A stretch of DNA of 64,000 nucleotides from Ancylomarina salipaludis (GCF_004122035.1 NZ_SAXA01000001.1:124001-188000), one strand, 5' to 3'. Positions 1 through 8,012 are shown, counted from the first letter of the stretch. Numbers and translations: made by a program. The notes: generated from the sequence alone by a model not told the origin.

Positions 1-896
1 CTTTGGTATTTATTATTAAAAAGTAGAGACTGAACAGTGGTCACCACGATATCAGCTTTATTCCAATCGTCACGATTTTCTTTGTAAACAGCTGTTGTAT
101 GATCATTTTTCAGATAGTTAACAAACGCTTTTTTGGCTTGGTCTTCCAACTCTAAACGATCGACTAAAAACAATACTCGACTCGCGTTCCCTGTTCTCAG
201 AAAAAGTTTTATTACAGCTGCAGCCGTTAATGTTTTACCTGTACCTGTTGCCATTTCAAACAAAAAACGATTGCTACCATCACTTACAGCTTTTTGAATA
301 GCATGAACTGCTCTTTTTTGATAGTTTCTAAGGAAGCGTAGGTTATTTTCCCTACAGAACTCTACTCTCGTTTCAGTATTCTGATAGAGAGGTGCCTTTG
401 CGTATTCTGGCATTTGAGTAGTGGCAATGTAATTATCATCCACTAACTCATTAATCAATTTATCCTTACTTGGTTTAAATTTACTGTACTCATCAATTGA
501 ATCAGGAGAAGGAAATTTGGTGATGATATAAGGGCTACCATTGGTAACATCCCACATATAATGCAAGTTTCCGTTTGACAAAATCACGAAACGACAATTT
601 TGAGATTTGGCGTATCTACGTGCTTGCTCTTTTCCAACCAATGGATTCTTATCTTCAGATTTGGCTTCTAAAATAATTGCGGGAAATCCTTTATCATCCA
701 ACAAAACATAATCAGCATAACCTGATTCCGTTTTTTCAAAATTTTCACCCAAGTCATTTAAAAGTTCTTCGGTGATTTTCATATGGTTTTCGAAAGTCAC
801 ATTGGCTTTGATTTGTCCATTATCCAATAATCGCCAACCTGATTCTTCCAATAATTTATTGATCTTGATTCGTGCTTTAGCTTCTTTTTGCGCCAT
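1..896 (-). CDS. hsdR: Type I restriction endonuclease R subunit HsdR, 5' part (cut by window edge)
   Basis: The first 298 codons of an HsdR read from ATG at 896 and run off the window. The N-terminal nuclease domain shows Asp62 (GYADY) and the ExK pair Glu77/Lys79 (IILEAK), the PD-(D/E)xK pattern of HSDR_N. The DEAD/DEAH translocase starts near residue 190 with a Walker A motif ATGTGKT at 216-222, followed by VLFLVDR and IVVTTVQS motor motifs. HsdR cuts and translocates unmodified DNA with HsdM and HsdS, which must lie further left if the system is complete. The start is 8 nt after the stop of the P-loop gene, so the two are probably co-transcribed. The layout resembles EcoEI-type R subunits. 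Confidence 0.9.
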   Translation of the reverse strand, partial: MAQKEAKARIKINKLLEESGWRLLDNGQIKANVTFENHMKITEELLNDLGENFEKTESGYADYVLLDDKGFPAIILEAKSEDKNPLVGKEQARRYAKSQNCRFVILSNGNLHYMWDVTNGSPYIITKFPSPDSIDEYSKFKPSKDKLINELVDDNYIATTQMPEYAKAPLYQNTETRVEFCRENNLRFLRNYQKRAVHAIQKAVSDGSNRFLFEMATGTGKTLTAAAVIKLFLRTGNASRVLFLVDRLELEDQAKKAFVNYLKNDHTTAVYKENRDDWNKADIVVTTVQSLLFNNKYQ

Positions 897-904
897 ATTC
901 TGGG

Positions 905-1390
905 TTAGTTTTTTTTAAGAAGTACTGCTTTAATTTCTTCTTTTAGTCTGGTAATGACTTCTTTGGTTCTAGTATCTAATTTTTCCTCTTTGCTTTCTGG
1001 AGTGAATCGATCCCAGATTCCACCACCATTTTTATTGGATAATTCAAAGTCCAATATTTTGTATTTATTTTCTTCTAAAAAATCAAATGTGCTTTTCCTG
1101 TTTTCTCCATCAGTTTGTTCAGCAAGAAAAATTATTTCTGGCGAGTGTCCTAAATCTAAAATTCGATCTTCCAATTTATATTTAGTTTCAGAGGGTGATG
1201 CAGGCACAAAAAAAGCATGTAATTTTAATTCCCATATCTTTTCTTTAAAAATACTAAGGAAACGCCATCCAGCTTTCATTTGCTTTTGAGGTAAGCCTGT
1301 ATATTTTTTAACGATTTTTCTTAAGGTTTCGGTTTTTCCTGAATTCTGTACTCCTAATATTACTACTGCTAATTTCATCGGTTTAATCAT
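905..1390 (-). CDS. Small P-loop NTP-binding protein between mrr-like and hsdR genes
   Basis: A 161-aa protein with a Walker A motif near its N terminus (GVQNSGKT, residues 13-20) after a hydrophobic strand (LAVVIL). A second hydrophobic strand, EIIFLAEQ around residues 84-91, could be Walker B. The rest is charged with no membrane segment, so it is a compact cytosolic P-loop protein and not a full AAA or ABC ATPase. ATG at 1390 or at 1378 (MKLAVV) are both possible starts. It lies 8 nt upstream of hsdR and 40 nt downstream of the Mrr-type gene. I recognise no named family; a role accessory to the restriction genes is inferred only from position. Confidence 0.7.
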   Translation of the reverse strand: MIKPMKLAVVILGVQNSGKTETLRKIVKKYTGLPQKQMKAGWRFLSIFKEKIWELKLHAFFVPASPSETKYKLEDRILDLGHSPEIIFLAEQTDGENRKSTFDFLEENKYKILDFELSNKNGGGIWDRFTPESKEEKLDTRTKEVITRLKEEIKAVLLKKN

Positions 1391-1430
1391 TCAATTTTCA
1401 AGTATCTGTTCTTATAAAAACTAAAACATC

Positions 1431-2336
1431 TTATTCATTACTTCCAAGAAAGTAAATTGGGTGTAATGGCAGCATGTTTTTCTGCTCATCTGACATTTTA
1501 TAGTAGTACTCAACCCAAAGATTTATGAACCTGTCGAAATCAATCAACTCAATATGCTCTCTAGAGCCTCTTGCCTCCTTTATAGCAGGTTTTGAGAACT
1601 GCCCCGAAGTCACAAAGATACCCACATCCGTGGTCCTCTTAAGTGTTCCCGAAAGCTTTTGAATTTCGTCAGAAGAAACCGAATCATTAGGCTTGTGTTT
1701 TACCTGCACAATAATTCGTGGTTGCTGAGTTCCTAAAGGATCGGTATAAGCTATAATATCAATACCTCCATCTGGTCCTCTCTGAGCGATATCAGAAATA
1801 TGATATCCCATGGCATTCAATAGAGAAGCAACAAGATCCTGAAATTCATAAGGGTTTTTATTAAGAATAAAGGCACGTAATCCAACACTCGCATCTTGTT
1901 CGTACTGATTTAATAGAGCACGTTGTTGTTGGGATTGTTCTCCATTAAGGTCATCGGTCTCCACATCATCTTGTTTTTGATCTGTCTTAACTCTCTTTGC
2001 ATCCCAAATACGATATTTCTTTGATGCTGTTTCCAATAGTTTTTCTTGTCCTAGTTTTATTGCAGCCCGACCTTCATCTGTCAATATCCAAAGGCCCTTT
2101 TTCTTTCTAAGATAGCCTGCCTTCATGCAGTCTATTGAATAGAATTGCAAGGCTGATTCCCAACGTACATATCCCGTCTTTTCATACACATGCTTCTCAT
2201 ATTCATTAAAATCAAGAGTCTCTCTAATTTTATCTACCACATCTCTTCCTCTCATCTCGCCACCCGCTTCTTTCAAGATTTTGAAGGCTGCGAAAATTGT
2301 CTTTTCAGCTATAAGTTTTGACTTTGATTTTGCCAT
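1431..2336 (-). CDS. mrr: Mrr-family type IV restriction endonuclease
   Basis: A 301-aa protein with the two-domain Mrr plan. Residues about 10-110 form a winged-helix Mrr_N domain (WESALQFYSIDCMKAGYL, then GLWILTDEGR). After a Gln-rich linker (about 115-145), residues 150-280 form the Mrr catalytic domain with Glu164 (YEFQDLV), Asp193 (GPDGGIDI) and the Gln-x-Lys pair QVK at 211-213, the D...QxK nuclease signature. Mrr enzymes cut methylated DNA, or act in stress-induced cleavage. It stands upstream of the P-loop and hsdR genes in the same direction, within a mobile defence island. The specificity cannot be read from sequence. Confidence 0.85.
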   Translation of the reverse strand: MAKSKSKLIAEKTIFAAFKILKEAGGEMRGRDVVDKIRETLDFNEYEKHVYEKTGYVRWESALQFYSIDCMKAGYLRKKKGLWILTDEGRAAIKLGQEKLLETASKKYRIWDAKRVKTDQKQDDVETDDLNGEQSQQQRALLNQYEQDASVGLRAFILNKNPYEFQDLVASLLNAMGYHISDIAQRGPDGGIDIIAYTDPLGTQQPRIIVQVKHKPNDSVSSDEIQKLSGTLKRTTDVGIFVTSGQFSKPAIKEARGSREHIELIDFDRFINLWVEYYYKMSDEQKNMLPLHPIYFLGSNE

Positions 2337-2467
2337 TGGATTTGATTTTTTAATTACAATATGTAGCTATCACCTCAGATACAAGGCTATTTTCCTTGAA
2401 TTAAGAGGGTGAATTCAAAATTAACAAAATATGAATATGACAAAGCTTCATTAGTAGAAATTTATGT

Positions 2468-3049
2468 TCAAATATTCTGATTTAAACTTGATCCAATTAA
2501 TTTAAATGATTTATTTGACTGGCATTGCTCAGTAATAAAGTTAGAGATCCGATGACATTCTTTGGTTAGGTTGGTTGGATAGGCTTGTTCGTAGACAATT
2601 TGATGCAGGGTATTACAAAAGCCCTCTCTCCTGTTTCTTCGACTCTTAGAAAGGATGTTTTGATACAAAGGTGGTAAGCTCTCAACAAGCTGGTGATTGG
2701 CGTTGAGCATCTCTCTGGCGATGTCGTTGGCATAGACCATGAAGGTGTTTAGGACCGGTGAGAAGCGTCGGAAGTGCTTTTCCTGAGAATAGGCTTCAAC
2801 CAACTTCTTGGGTGAATCAGACATGAAATATCGGGGATGTTGTATCACCATTTGAATGGCTTCGAACAGGGCCACCTTTCTCTCGAGTTCGAACTTGAGG
2901 TCTAAAAGATCTTTTAACTCCAATTGAGCTTGATCCAGGATTCGAATGAGGCCTGGAGATAAGAGAGCTTCGTTTTCAAGAAAGAAGCTGATTAGGATAT
3001 TTATCTGTTGGGATAGGTTGTGGAGGTGGGTTTTGATTGTTGATTTCAT
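2468..3049 (-). CDS. Hypothetical helical protein of the integrative element
   Basis: A 193-aa protein that I do not recognise. It is rich in Leu, Gln, Asn and Glu with long predicted helices: LSQQINILISFFLENEALL near the N terminus and LELKDLLDLKFELERKVALFEA around 47-68, which has coiled-coil character. A basic patch SKSRRNRR follows near residue 138. There is no signal peptide or membrane span. The ATG at 3049 is the first in frame. The gene sits between the Mrr-type gene and a repeat-rich spacer and is probably an element-borne accessory gene. Function unknown. Confidence 0.6.
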   Translation of the reverse strand: MKSTIKTHLHNLSQQINILISFFLENEALLSPGLIRILDQAQLELKDLLDLKFELERKVALFEAIQMVIQHPRYFMSDSPKKLVEAYSQEKHFRRFSPVLNTFMVYANDIAREMLNANHQLVESLPPLYQNILSKSRRNRREGFCNTLHQIVYEQAYPTNLTKECHRISNFITEQCQSNKSFKLIGSSLNQNI

Positions 3050-3459
3050 GATGAGGTGATTTGAGGATAAGATGATGTGATGATTTGGTAATTAACTGTT
3101 ATTGGTTGTTGGTCAATAGGCATTGGTCAATAGTTAATTGGTTGCATGGCAAATGAATTACGAATTAATAATTACGAATGACGGTTAAGAATTATGAGTT
3201 AGGAATTATTGAGAGGTCTGAAAGGTCAAAACCCCGAAGCCTCGGGGGAAAAGTCCAAGAGTCGAAAGGTCGAAAAAGGTTAAAGGCCTCCTTCGCAGAA
3301 AACTGCTACGGCGGACAATGAAGGTTAAAGGAGAAAGGTTAAATGAATGACTGATATATTGCTTAACTGTTTCACTGCTAAAAAAAATAAAGGTCAAATC
3401 TGTTCCCGATTGGTCGGGATGGGTTTTAAAGGGAAAAGCTGCTGGGCGCAGCGTTCCCT
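3050..3459. repeat. Repeat- and hairpin-rich spacer
   Basis: This 410-bp spacer contains short direct repeats also present in the spacer at 4222-4545 and three inverted repeats: CCCCGA/TCGGGG at 3232-3247, TCCCGA/TCGGGA at 3404-3419 and a 15-bp perfect arm pair at 3421-3435 / 3454-3468 running into the end of the next gene. Stretches made of variants of aaaggtt and aaggtc fill the rest. Open frames inside are translations of these repeats and have no protein character. No promoter is claimed. Confidence 0.6.
3112..3131 (+). repeat. 20-bp direct repeat, copy 1
   Basis: The 20-mer gtcaataggcattggtcaat occurs here and again at 4376-4395 in the same orientation. A second repeated block (aattatgagttaggaatta at 3190-3208 and 4248-4266, each followed by ttattgagaggtct) accompanies it, but the two blocks are in opposite order in the two spacers around the 253-aa gene. 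Confidence 0.75.
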
Positions 3460-3468
3460 TTAAAACCC
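3421..3468. repeat. Long perfect inverted repeat (cruciform-type hairpin)
   Basis: A 15-bp arm (GGGTTTTAAAGGGAA, 3421-3435) is the exact reverse complement of 3454-3468. Inside lies a second stem GCTGC/GCAGC (3438-3442 / 3448-3452) around a 5-nt loop. The outer arm covers the stop codon of the 253-aa gene (TAA at 3460-3462 read on the minus strand). There is no flanking U-run, so it is not a canonical intrinsic terminator, but it could protect or shape the 3' end of that mRNA. Confidence 0.7.
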
Positions 3469-4221
3469 TTCATATAACGGGTCCACTTTTTTCCTTGCCT
3501 GAATATGCTTTTTCAGACTGGGTTTTGTGCGCAAATGAATGTAGGATGTGATGGCGTTGGAAAGCTGGATTTTGACTTGGTTGTTGTGTATAACCAATTG
3601 CCATGCTTCCTCATCGCCATAGATGCGACAAAACTCAAGTTCCTCGATGGGCAGAAGCAGGGGTTGGTAGCGATGTTTCATTTTTATAAAGCCTGCATCC
3701 CATGCTTTTTGCCGGTAACGGACAATGGTGGATTTTCCTAAATTCAGAACCTTAGCCAGATAATCGGCTGGAAGATCACGGTAGCGACAATTCGTAGTGG
3801 TACGCCCTTTTTTTCGTGCCGACTGCCTTGCTATCCTATCTTTGTAATGAAGGTAATAGGTGACCACCGCTGCATAGATGAATGGGCGGAAGTTTTTTAA
3901 ATTCTGTAGTTCACAAACAGCACCTGTTGCACACTGAAAATGGAGTTTTTTAGCCAGAACTAAATACCCCACCACGCGAACAGAGCCTCGTTTGGTATTC
4001 ATGCTCACCCAGCCGTTCTTTAAAAGCCAAGTGAGATTGGCCTCTATGGTTTTGGGTGATTTCAGATTGAGGTCTGAAAGTATTTTTTCCTTAAACTCAA
4101 CATCCCATTTGACATAGCCCGAGCCCTGGCTTTTCAAGTACAAGAAAAGTCGCAGTGGATTGACCTTTTGGTTGGAAAGGGCAAAGACCAGGAGTTCTAT
4201 GGGGATGTTCATGGGTTTCAT
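3460..4221 (-). CDS. Hypothetical element protein with two helix-turn-helix-like regions
   Basis: A 253-aa basic protein. Residues about 45-85 look like a winged helix (KSPKTIEANLTWLLKNGWV), and residues about 150-185 form a second HTH-like segment (LPADYLAKVLNLGKSTIVR, then WDAGFI), separated by a region starting FRPFIYAAVVTYYLHYKDR. This double-HTH plan suggests a DNA-binding regulator or replication-type protein of the element, but I cannot name a family. ATG at 4221 or 4212 (MNIP) could start translation. It is flanked by shared direct repeats, and its stop codon lies inside a 15-bp inverted repeat. It probably belongs with the excisionase-like gene upstream. Confidence 0.65.
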   Translation of the reverse strand: MKPMNIPIELLVFALSNQKVNPLRLFLYLKSQGSGYVKWDVEFKEKILSDLNLKSPKTIEANLTWLLKNGWVSMNTKRGSVRVVGYLVLAKKLHFQCATGAVCELQNLKNFRPFIYAAVVTYYLHYKDRIARQSARKKGRTTTNCRYRDLPADYLAKVLNLGKSTIVRYRQKAWDAGFIKMKHRYQPLLLPIEELEFCRIYGDEEAWQLVIHNNQVKIQLSNAITSYIHLRTKPSLKKHIQARKKVDPLYEGF

Positions 4222-4545
4222 CGAAACAATTATGAATGACAGCTAATAATTATGAGTTAGGAATTATGAATTATTGAGAGGTCTTAAAAGTCAAATAGTC
4301 CAAGAGACGAAAAGTCCAATAGTCTGAAAAGTCTAAAGGTCAAAGAGTCCAAAAAAAACTTGTTGTCGGTTATCAGTCAATAGGCATTGGTCAATGGTAA
4401 CATGGTTAAAGTGATTCAAGGTTAAAGACAAGCAAGGATAAAGTCCCAAAGGATAAAGGTTAAAGGTTAAAGGTTAAAAGGTTGAAAAGTCAATATACAA
4501 TTGACGAACTGTTAAATTGATAGATGGTTAAAAAAGAATAGCTGA
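4222..4545. repeat. Spacer of degenerate short repeats
   Basis: This 324-bp spacer is built from repeated variants of aagtccaa, aaggtcaaa and taaaggt, including three consecutive taaaggt heptamers at 4454-4474. It shares a 20-mer and a 19-mer with the spacer at 3050-3459. I see no gene, promoter or terminator in it. Confidence 0.6.
4376..4395 (+). repeat. 20-bp direct repeat, copy 2
   Basis: An exact second copy of the 20-mer at 3112-3131, about 1.26 kb away, in the spacer upstream of the 253-aa gene. Confidence 0.75.
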
Positions 4546-4836
4546 TTAAGAGTTCAGTGCGGGCTGGTAGTTCTTTTCCAGGGCTTCTTTGATGTCGCTG
4601 GTTTTGTAGAGGGTTTTGCCTCCAAGCAGAATGAAAGAAATACTGGACTCATCGCGATACTTTTGAAGGGTGCGTTTGCAGATCTTGAGTAAGGCGCAAA
4701 CCTCATCGGTATCCAGATAAATGTCACCCAAAGGGTTTCTTTCATTTAGGGAAATCTGCTTGAGTTGGGTCTCAATGGATTTCACCTTGTCGGTAAGTTC
4801 TAAGAAGACTTTTACTAATTCTTGTTCTTGATGCAT
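4546..4836 (-). CDS. Excisionase-like helix-turn-helix (HTH_17/MerR-type) protein
   Basis: A 96-aa protein. After an N-terminal helix (LVKVFLELTDKVKSIETQLK) comes a MerR/excisionase-type winged helix at about 43-90: DEVCALLKICKRTLQKYRDE, then FILLGGKTLYKTSDIKEALE, the usual layout of HTH_17 proteins on Bacteroidota integrative elements. Such proteins act as recombination directionality factors or local repressors. Translation starts at ATG 4836. The upstream neighbour is an RteC-like gene, and RteC in CTnDOT activates an excision operon that contains similar small proteins, so a role in excision is a fair inference. Confidence 0.75.
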   Translation of the reverse strand: MHQEQELVKVFLELTDKVKSIETQLKQISLNERNPLGDIYLDTDEVCALLKICKRTLQKYRDESSISFILLGGKTLYKTSDIKEALEKNYQPALNS

Positions 4837-5196
4837 AACGAAAAATTTACAAATTAATAATTACACTTCGACACCGCTCAGTGACCGTATATCTGTCTTT
4901 GTTACAGAAATCTAATACATCAGTCAGCGGATGGATGCAACAAGTTTAAAGAAGGAAATGAAAAAGATTATGCAGGTTGCCTATAAAAAAAATTTATCGC
5001 TTTTAAGGAAAAAGGCTATAGATCCCTAAAAACAAGTGATCGCTCGCTTTATTTTTTTTTGCTCTATGTTTGATTTTCGCAGGCTTGCACCGAATTGCTT
5101 CGCCAAATTCAGGATTATATGCAACCTGCATATGATTATCAGACAGTTACGCCTTAAAATATAAAACATAACACTAAAATCACACCAAATATCTCA
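4837..5196. other. Spacer between rteC-like and HTH genes, with a spaced inverted repeat
   Basis: This 360-bp non-coding stretch holds a 12-bp inverted repeat (tatgcaggttgc at 4969-4980 and its reverse complement at 5121-5132), separated by 140 bp, and a T-run at 5050-5059. It could contain the control region of the small HTH gene. No promoter match is convincing enough to list. Confidence 0.4.
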
Positions 5197-6168
5197 TTAT
5201 TTGTCATTTAGGAAACGTTCACACGCCTCTTTTAATTTATCGAGAAATGAAGTGCATTCACAACGCATTTTTAACTTGTGGATTCGACTTCCTAAATCGT
5301 TAATGTGTAGTAAATCAAAAAAGATTTCGAATCGTCTGAAAAGTTCTTTCCTTGAAACGGGGCTACCATCAACAAATTCCACAACTTTTAATAAATCAAT
5401 TGATAAGATCAACTCAACAAAGTTCACCTTATCTCCGATCCATTTCAGAGGTTGTTCTATTGGTTTAGGTCTTGAATCTGGATTTAGTTTTGATGAGATG
5501 TACAAATCTTTAAGAGCATCAATACGAAACTCAAAGAACAGATTTAAAGGAGAATCAAATAAATTTATCCCCTGCTCTTGAAATACCAGATCAAGCCTTT
5601 TTCGCTGATCTTTTAAAAATTGCATTTTATCCTCGATCAAAACAATCTCACTCAATTCATCTCTCAACCGACAGTAATGGGGATAAAAATCTTTTAAAAT
5701 ATCTTTCCAATATTCATTGGAGTTCTTTCTAAATTTTAATCTGTAGGTCTTGATCAATCTGATTGATTCCAGGATGGTATTCTTTTGAAAACAGAAGTAT
5801 GAAATCAAATCCGGAACGTCCGTTATTTTTGTATAAATACAGGTTGGATCCACTTCAGACTTTACTGTGATCTCCTGAGGCGAATTAAGTACTGTCAGAT
5901 TTGAGCCTAATTTGTCTTGAAGGCTAACGAAAATTCTCAATATCATTTCCAAATGATGCAATCGAGAATCTCCAGTTGTCAATTCTTTTAAGTTTTGACT
6001 TAATTCTTTTGAGAAATTTAGGTAGAGACGTTCTAATTTTCCCTTAAAATCATTCGGATTGGAAAAACTGTTGAAATGCAATGTGGATATACCACCTTCA
6101 TTTTTAAAAACAATATCGGTCTTAGACAATTCATTCTCCAAGGCCATTAAGCTTGAATCTTTGATCAT
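5197..6168 (-). CDS. RteC-like regulator of element excision
   Basis: A 323-aa protein. The C-terminal part (about 235-323) fits the RteC family: a Pro-Leu-Lys-Trp-x-Gly start (QPLKWIGDKVNFVELILS), a helical middle (RFEIFFDLLHIND) and the ending FLDKLKEACERFLNDK. The N-terminal two thirds are helical and diverged. In the Bacteroides element CTnDOT, RteC is the tetracycline-controlled activator of the excision operon. No rteA/rteB or tetQ is visible here, so the control input must differ. Start at ATG 6168. Family call moderately sure; the target genes, possibly the HTH gene just downstream, are inferred. Confidence 0.65.
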   Translation of the reverse strand: MIKDSSLMALENELSKTDIVFKNEGGISTLHFNSFSNPNDFKGKLERLYLNFSKELSQNLKELTTGDSRLHHLEMILRIFVSLQDKLGSNLTVLNSPQEITVKSEVDPTCIYTKITDVPDLISYFCFQKNTILESIRLIKTYRLKFRKNSNEYWKDILKDFYPHYCRLRDELSEIVLIEDKMQFLKDQRKRLDLVFQEQGINLFDSPLNLFFEFRIDALKDLYISSKLNPDSRPKPIEQPLKWIGDKVNFVELILSIDLLKVVEFVDGSPVSRKELFRRFEIFFDLLHINDLGSRIHKLKMRCECTSFLDKLKEACERFLNDK

Positions 6169-6257
6169 ATAAGTGATTTTTAGTCACTTAATTTAACAAA
6201 GTTTTTCAAAACCCCAAAAATACAAGTCAGTATATCAGGCAGTTATCAACTCATGAG

Positions 6258-7289
6258 CTATAACAAGCTTTTGAATTTCCCCTCAATCTTCCAATCTATT
6301 CCATTGATCTTTTGGTTGAAACTCGTTAAGTTTTCAATCAGTTCCTTAAATGATGGAGATGCACCATGAATCATTTGCTCTTGCATGACTTTATAATCTT
6401 TTTCCCAAAGGGTTATAACATCAGGAATCGGTATAATACAAATCGTTTGGGGTTGATGGAGATTGTAATCGACACCGCCAAGTTTAGCGAAACGATATCT
6501 GTGATTCACAATGGTCTCATACAAGGTTTTATCCGCGATTGCCTTATCTGCAAACTCAGTCTGAGACAATTGATACACATCGTAAAGGTGTCGACTTAAA
6601 CGATCAACTCTTATTTTTTCGATTGGGCGTTTAAACTCTTCGTGCAACAGAAACACTTTCTCAAGCAATGTTCGCTCCGGATTAACAGTTGGAATATTAA
6701 TCGGTTTTTGAGCGAATGGTGTATCCGGATAGGTTTGATCGATTAAGGACTTGAATGAACGAACAGAGAACGGTTCTTTCAGAGAACGACAGCCGATTTC
6801 AACTTGAACTCTAGGCTGAATATAACCTGGAGAGGGAATCACGTTGGGGTAATAAATTTCTATAATACGGGGATCCTGATCAGAGTCTTTGGCATCAACC
6901 AAGGCTAACTTAACATCTGTTAATCCCTTTTCGATAAACCTAACTGATAGTTCCGGAAAAAACTTCTCTGTAATGTATTTGTTGGATTCGTTTCTAAGTC
7001 TAGTGATTTCCTTCCTCTTTGTCAATTCTCCATTAAAACCAAAAAAGCTTCGATCAACAGCCAAATCAACATCTTCAGAAAACCGTTCTATCAAATTCCA
7101 GGCTTTACTCAAAGAGGTTCCTCCTTTAAAAACCAGATGCTTTCCAATTTCCATTTCAAAAATTATGGCAAGTGTTTGCACAACCCACCAGTCTTTTTCG
7201 ATGGCGAAAGCCGGGAGTTTAACATCGTATGAAATATCAGTATAAGCCTTAATTCTTGTTCCTAGTGGTAATTGATGCCATTTACGCAT
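6258..7289 (-). CDS. abiEii: AbiEii/AbiGii-type nucleotidyltransferase toxin
   Basis: A 343-aa protein of the AbiEii/DUF1814 family, a DNA polymerase-beta-like nucleotidyltransferase. Motif I is FKGGTSLSKAW at 54-64, followed by the acidic FSEDVDLAVDR at 70-80, with the upstream EKDWWVVQTL that typifies the family. AbiE toxins are reported to stall growth during phage infection by modifying tRNA 3' ends. The gene lies 63 nt downstream of the AbiEi-like gene in the same direction, the normal antitoxin-first order. Length is within the family range and the listed motifs look intact. Confidence 0.88.
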   Translation of the reverse strand: MRKWHQLPLGTRIKAYTDISYDVKLPAFAIEKDWWVVQTLAIIFEMEIGKHLVFKGGTSLSKAWNLIERFSEDVDLAVDRSFFGFNGELTKRKEITRLRNESNKYITEKFFPELSVRFIEKGLTDVKLALVDAKDSDQDPRIIEIYYPNVIPSPGYIQPRVQVEIGCRSLKEPFSVRSFKSLIDQTYPDTPFAQKPINIPTVNPERTLLEKVFLLHEEFKRPIEKIRVDRLSRHLYDVYQLSQTEFADKAIADKTLYETIVNHRYRFAKLGGVDYNLHQPQTICIIPIPDVITLWEKDYKVMQEQMIHGASPSFKELIENLTSFNQKINGIDWKIEGKFKSLL

Positions 7290-7352
7290 TATTGTTCTAT
7301 TTGTCGTTATTTTTAAAACTCAATGAAATCCAGGAAGAGAAATTGTTAAAGG

Positions 7353-7958
7353 TTATTCTTGAACAAGAACTTTTCTCATGATTATTCTTATCCATTCAGG
7401 TGCCAACAGAATATCATGTTTTAATTTTTCAACATCCTCATTGAGTAAATGTTTCATAATTATCTCTTTTTCACTATCCGTCACATTCCCTTTACCAATC
7501 TCTTTTAGAGCTTGTATTACTAGACTGCTAATAACGCCTTTCGTTGAAAGGCTTCTGGGCGACACTCTTTTAAATTTTATCGTTCTTTTTCCAACTTGCA
7601 GTGTACGAGGAGAACCATCAGTGAGATACACAATTTTCATAGGCACCTGTGTAGATAAACCTAAAGCATTGAGTGCCATTGATCCAGTTGGAATGATACG
7701 GGCTTTATCTCTTTTTGCAATGGCCTGAGCAACATTTTCGATAGAAGGACGTACTTTTCCAATAAATGGATCAGTTGCCAAACGTGAATAAACACCACGA
7801 GCGATCCGTTCTACCTCCTCTTTATTAACTAGACGTTCAAGCGCTTTAGAAACTGCTTTAGCACTTCCATATTGCAAAAAATCATCAGTTAAGAAGATAG
7901 TACCTTTTTTCGATCTTTTTAAATGTTGTAAGATCTTATATTCTATAGAATCACACAT
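7353..7958 (-). CDS. abiEi: AbiEi-like antitoxin, DUF6088 family transcriptional autoregulator
   Basis: A 201-aa protein when read from ATG at 7958 (MCDSIEYKIL). An upstream in-frame TTG would extend it through the operator and is rejected. Residues about 5-60 form a winged helix (FLQYGSAKAVSKALERLV, then IARGVYSRL) and the rest is the DUF6088 body (RIIPTGSMALNALGLSTQVP, KFKRVSPRSL). In AbiE systems the antitoxin represses its own operon and counters the nucleotidyltransferase without binding it (type IV). A 29-bp palindrome overlapping the promoter, 17 nt upstream of the start, supports autorepression. Confidence 0.85.
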   Translation of the reverse strand: MCDSIEYKILQHLKRSKKGTIFLTDDFLQYGSAKAVSKALERLVNKEEVERIARGVYSRLATDPFIGKVRPSIENVAQAIAKRDKARIIPTGSMALNALGLSTQVPMKIVYLTDGSPRTLQVGKRTIKFKRVSPRSLSTKGVISSLVIQALKEIGKGNVTDSEKEIIMKHLLNEDVEKLKHDILLAPEWIRIIMRKVLVQE

Positions 7959-7974
7959 AGTTACATAGCTTTTC

Positions 7975-8003
7975 TGTCGCAAATATAGCAATAATTTGCG
8001 ACA
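7975..8003. promoter_or_regulatory. Operator palindrome of the abiE operon
   Basis: Perfect 10-bp arms TGTCGCAAAT (7975-7984) and ATTTGCGACA (7994-8003) flank a 9-nt spacer, 17 nt upstream of the abiEi ATG. The position over the -7 box and the known negative autoregulation of AbiEi by inverted repeats make it the probable antitoxin binding site. Confidence 0.75.
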
Positions 8004-8012
8004 AAAATCAAA
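7980..8012 (-). promoter_or_regulatory. Bacteroidota-type promoter of the abiE operon
   Basis: On the minus strand a TTTG (-33 box, + positions 8009-8012) is followed after 21 nt by TATATTTG (-7 box, + positions 7980-7987), matching the Bacteroidota consensus TTTG / TAnnTTTG. The -7 box lies largely inside the operator palindrome, so bound repressor would block sigma factor access. Confidence 0.6.

Noticed and set aside
3206-3397. 63-codon minus-strand frame
   Set aside because: It is a translation of the repeat- and hairpin-rich spacer with no domain or start context.
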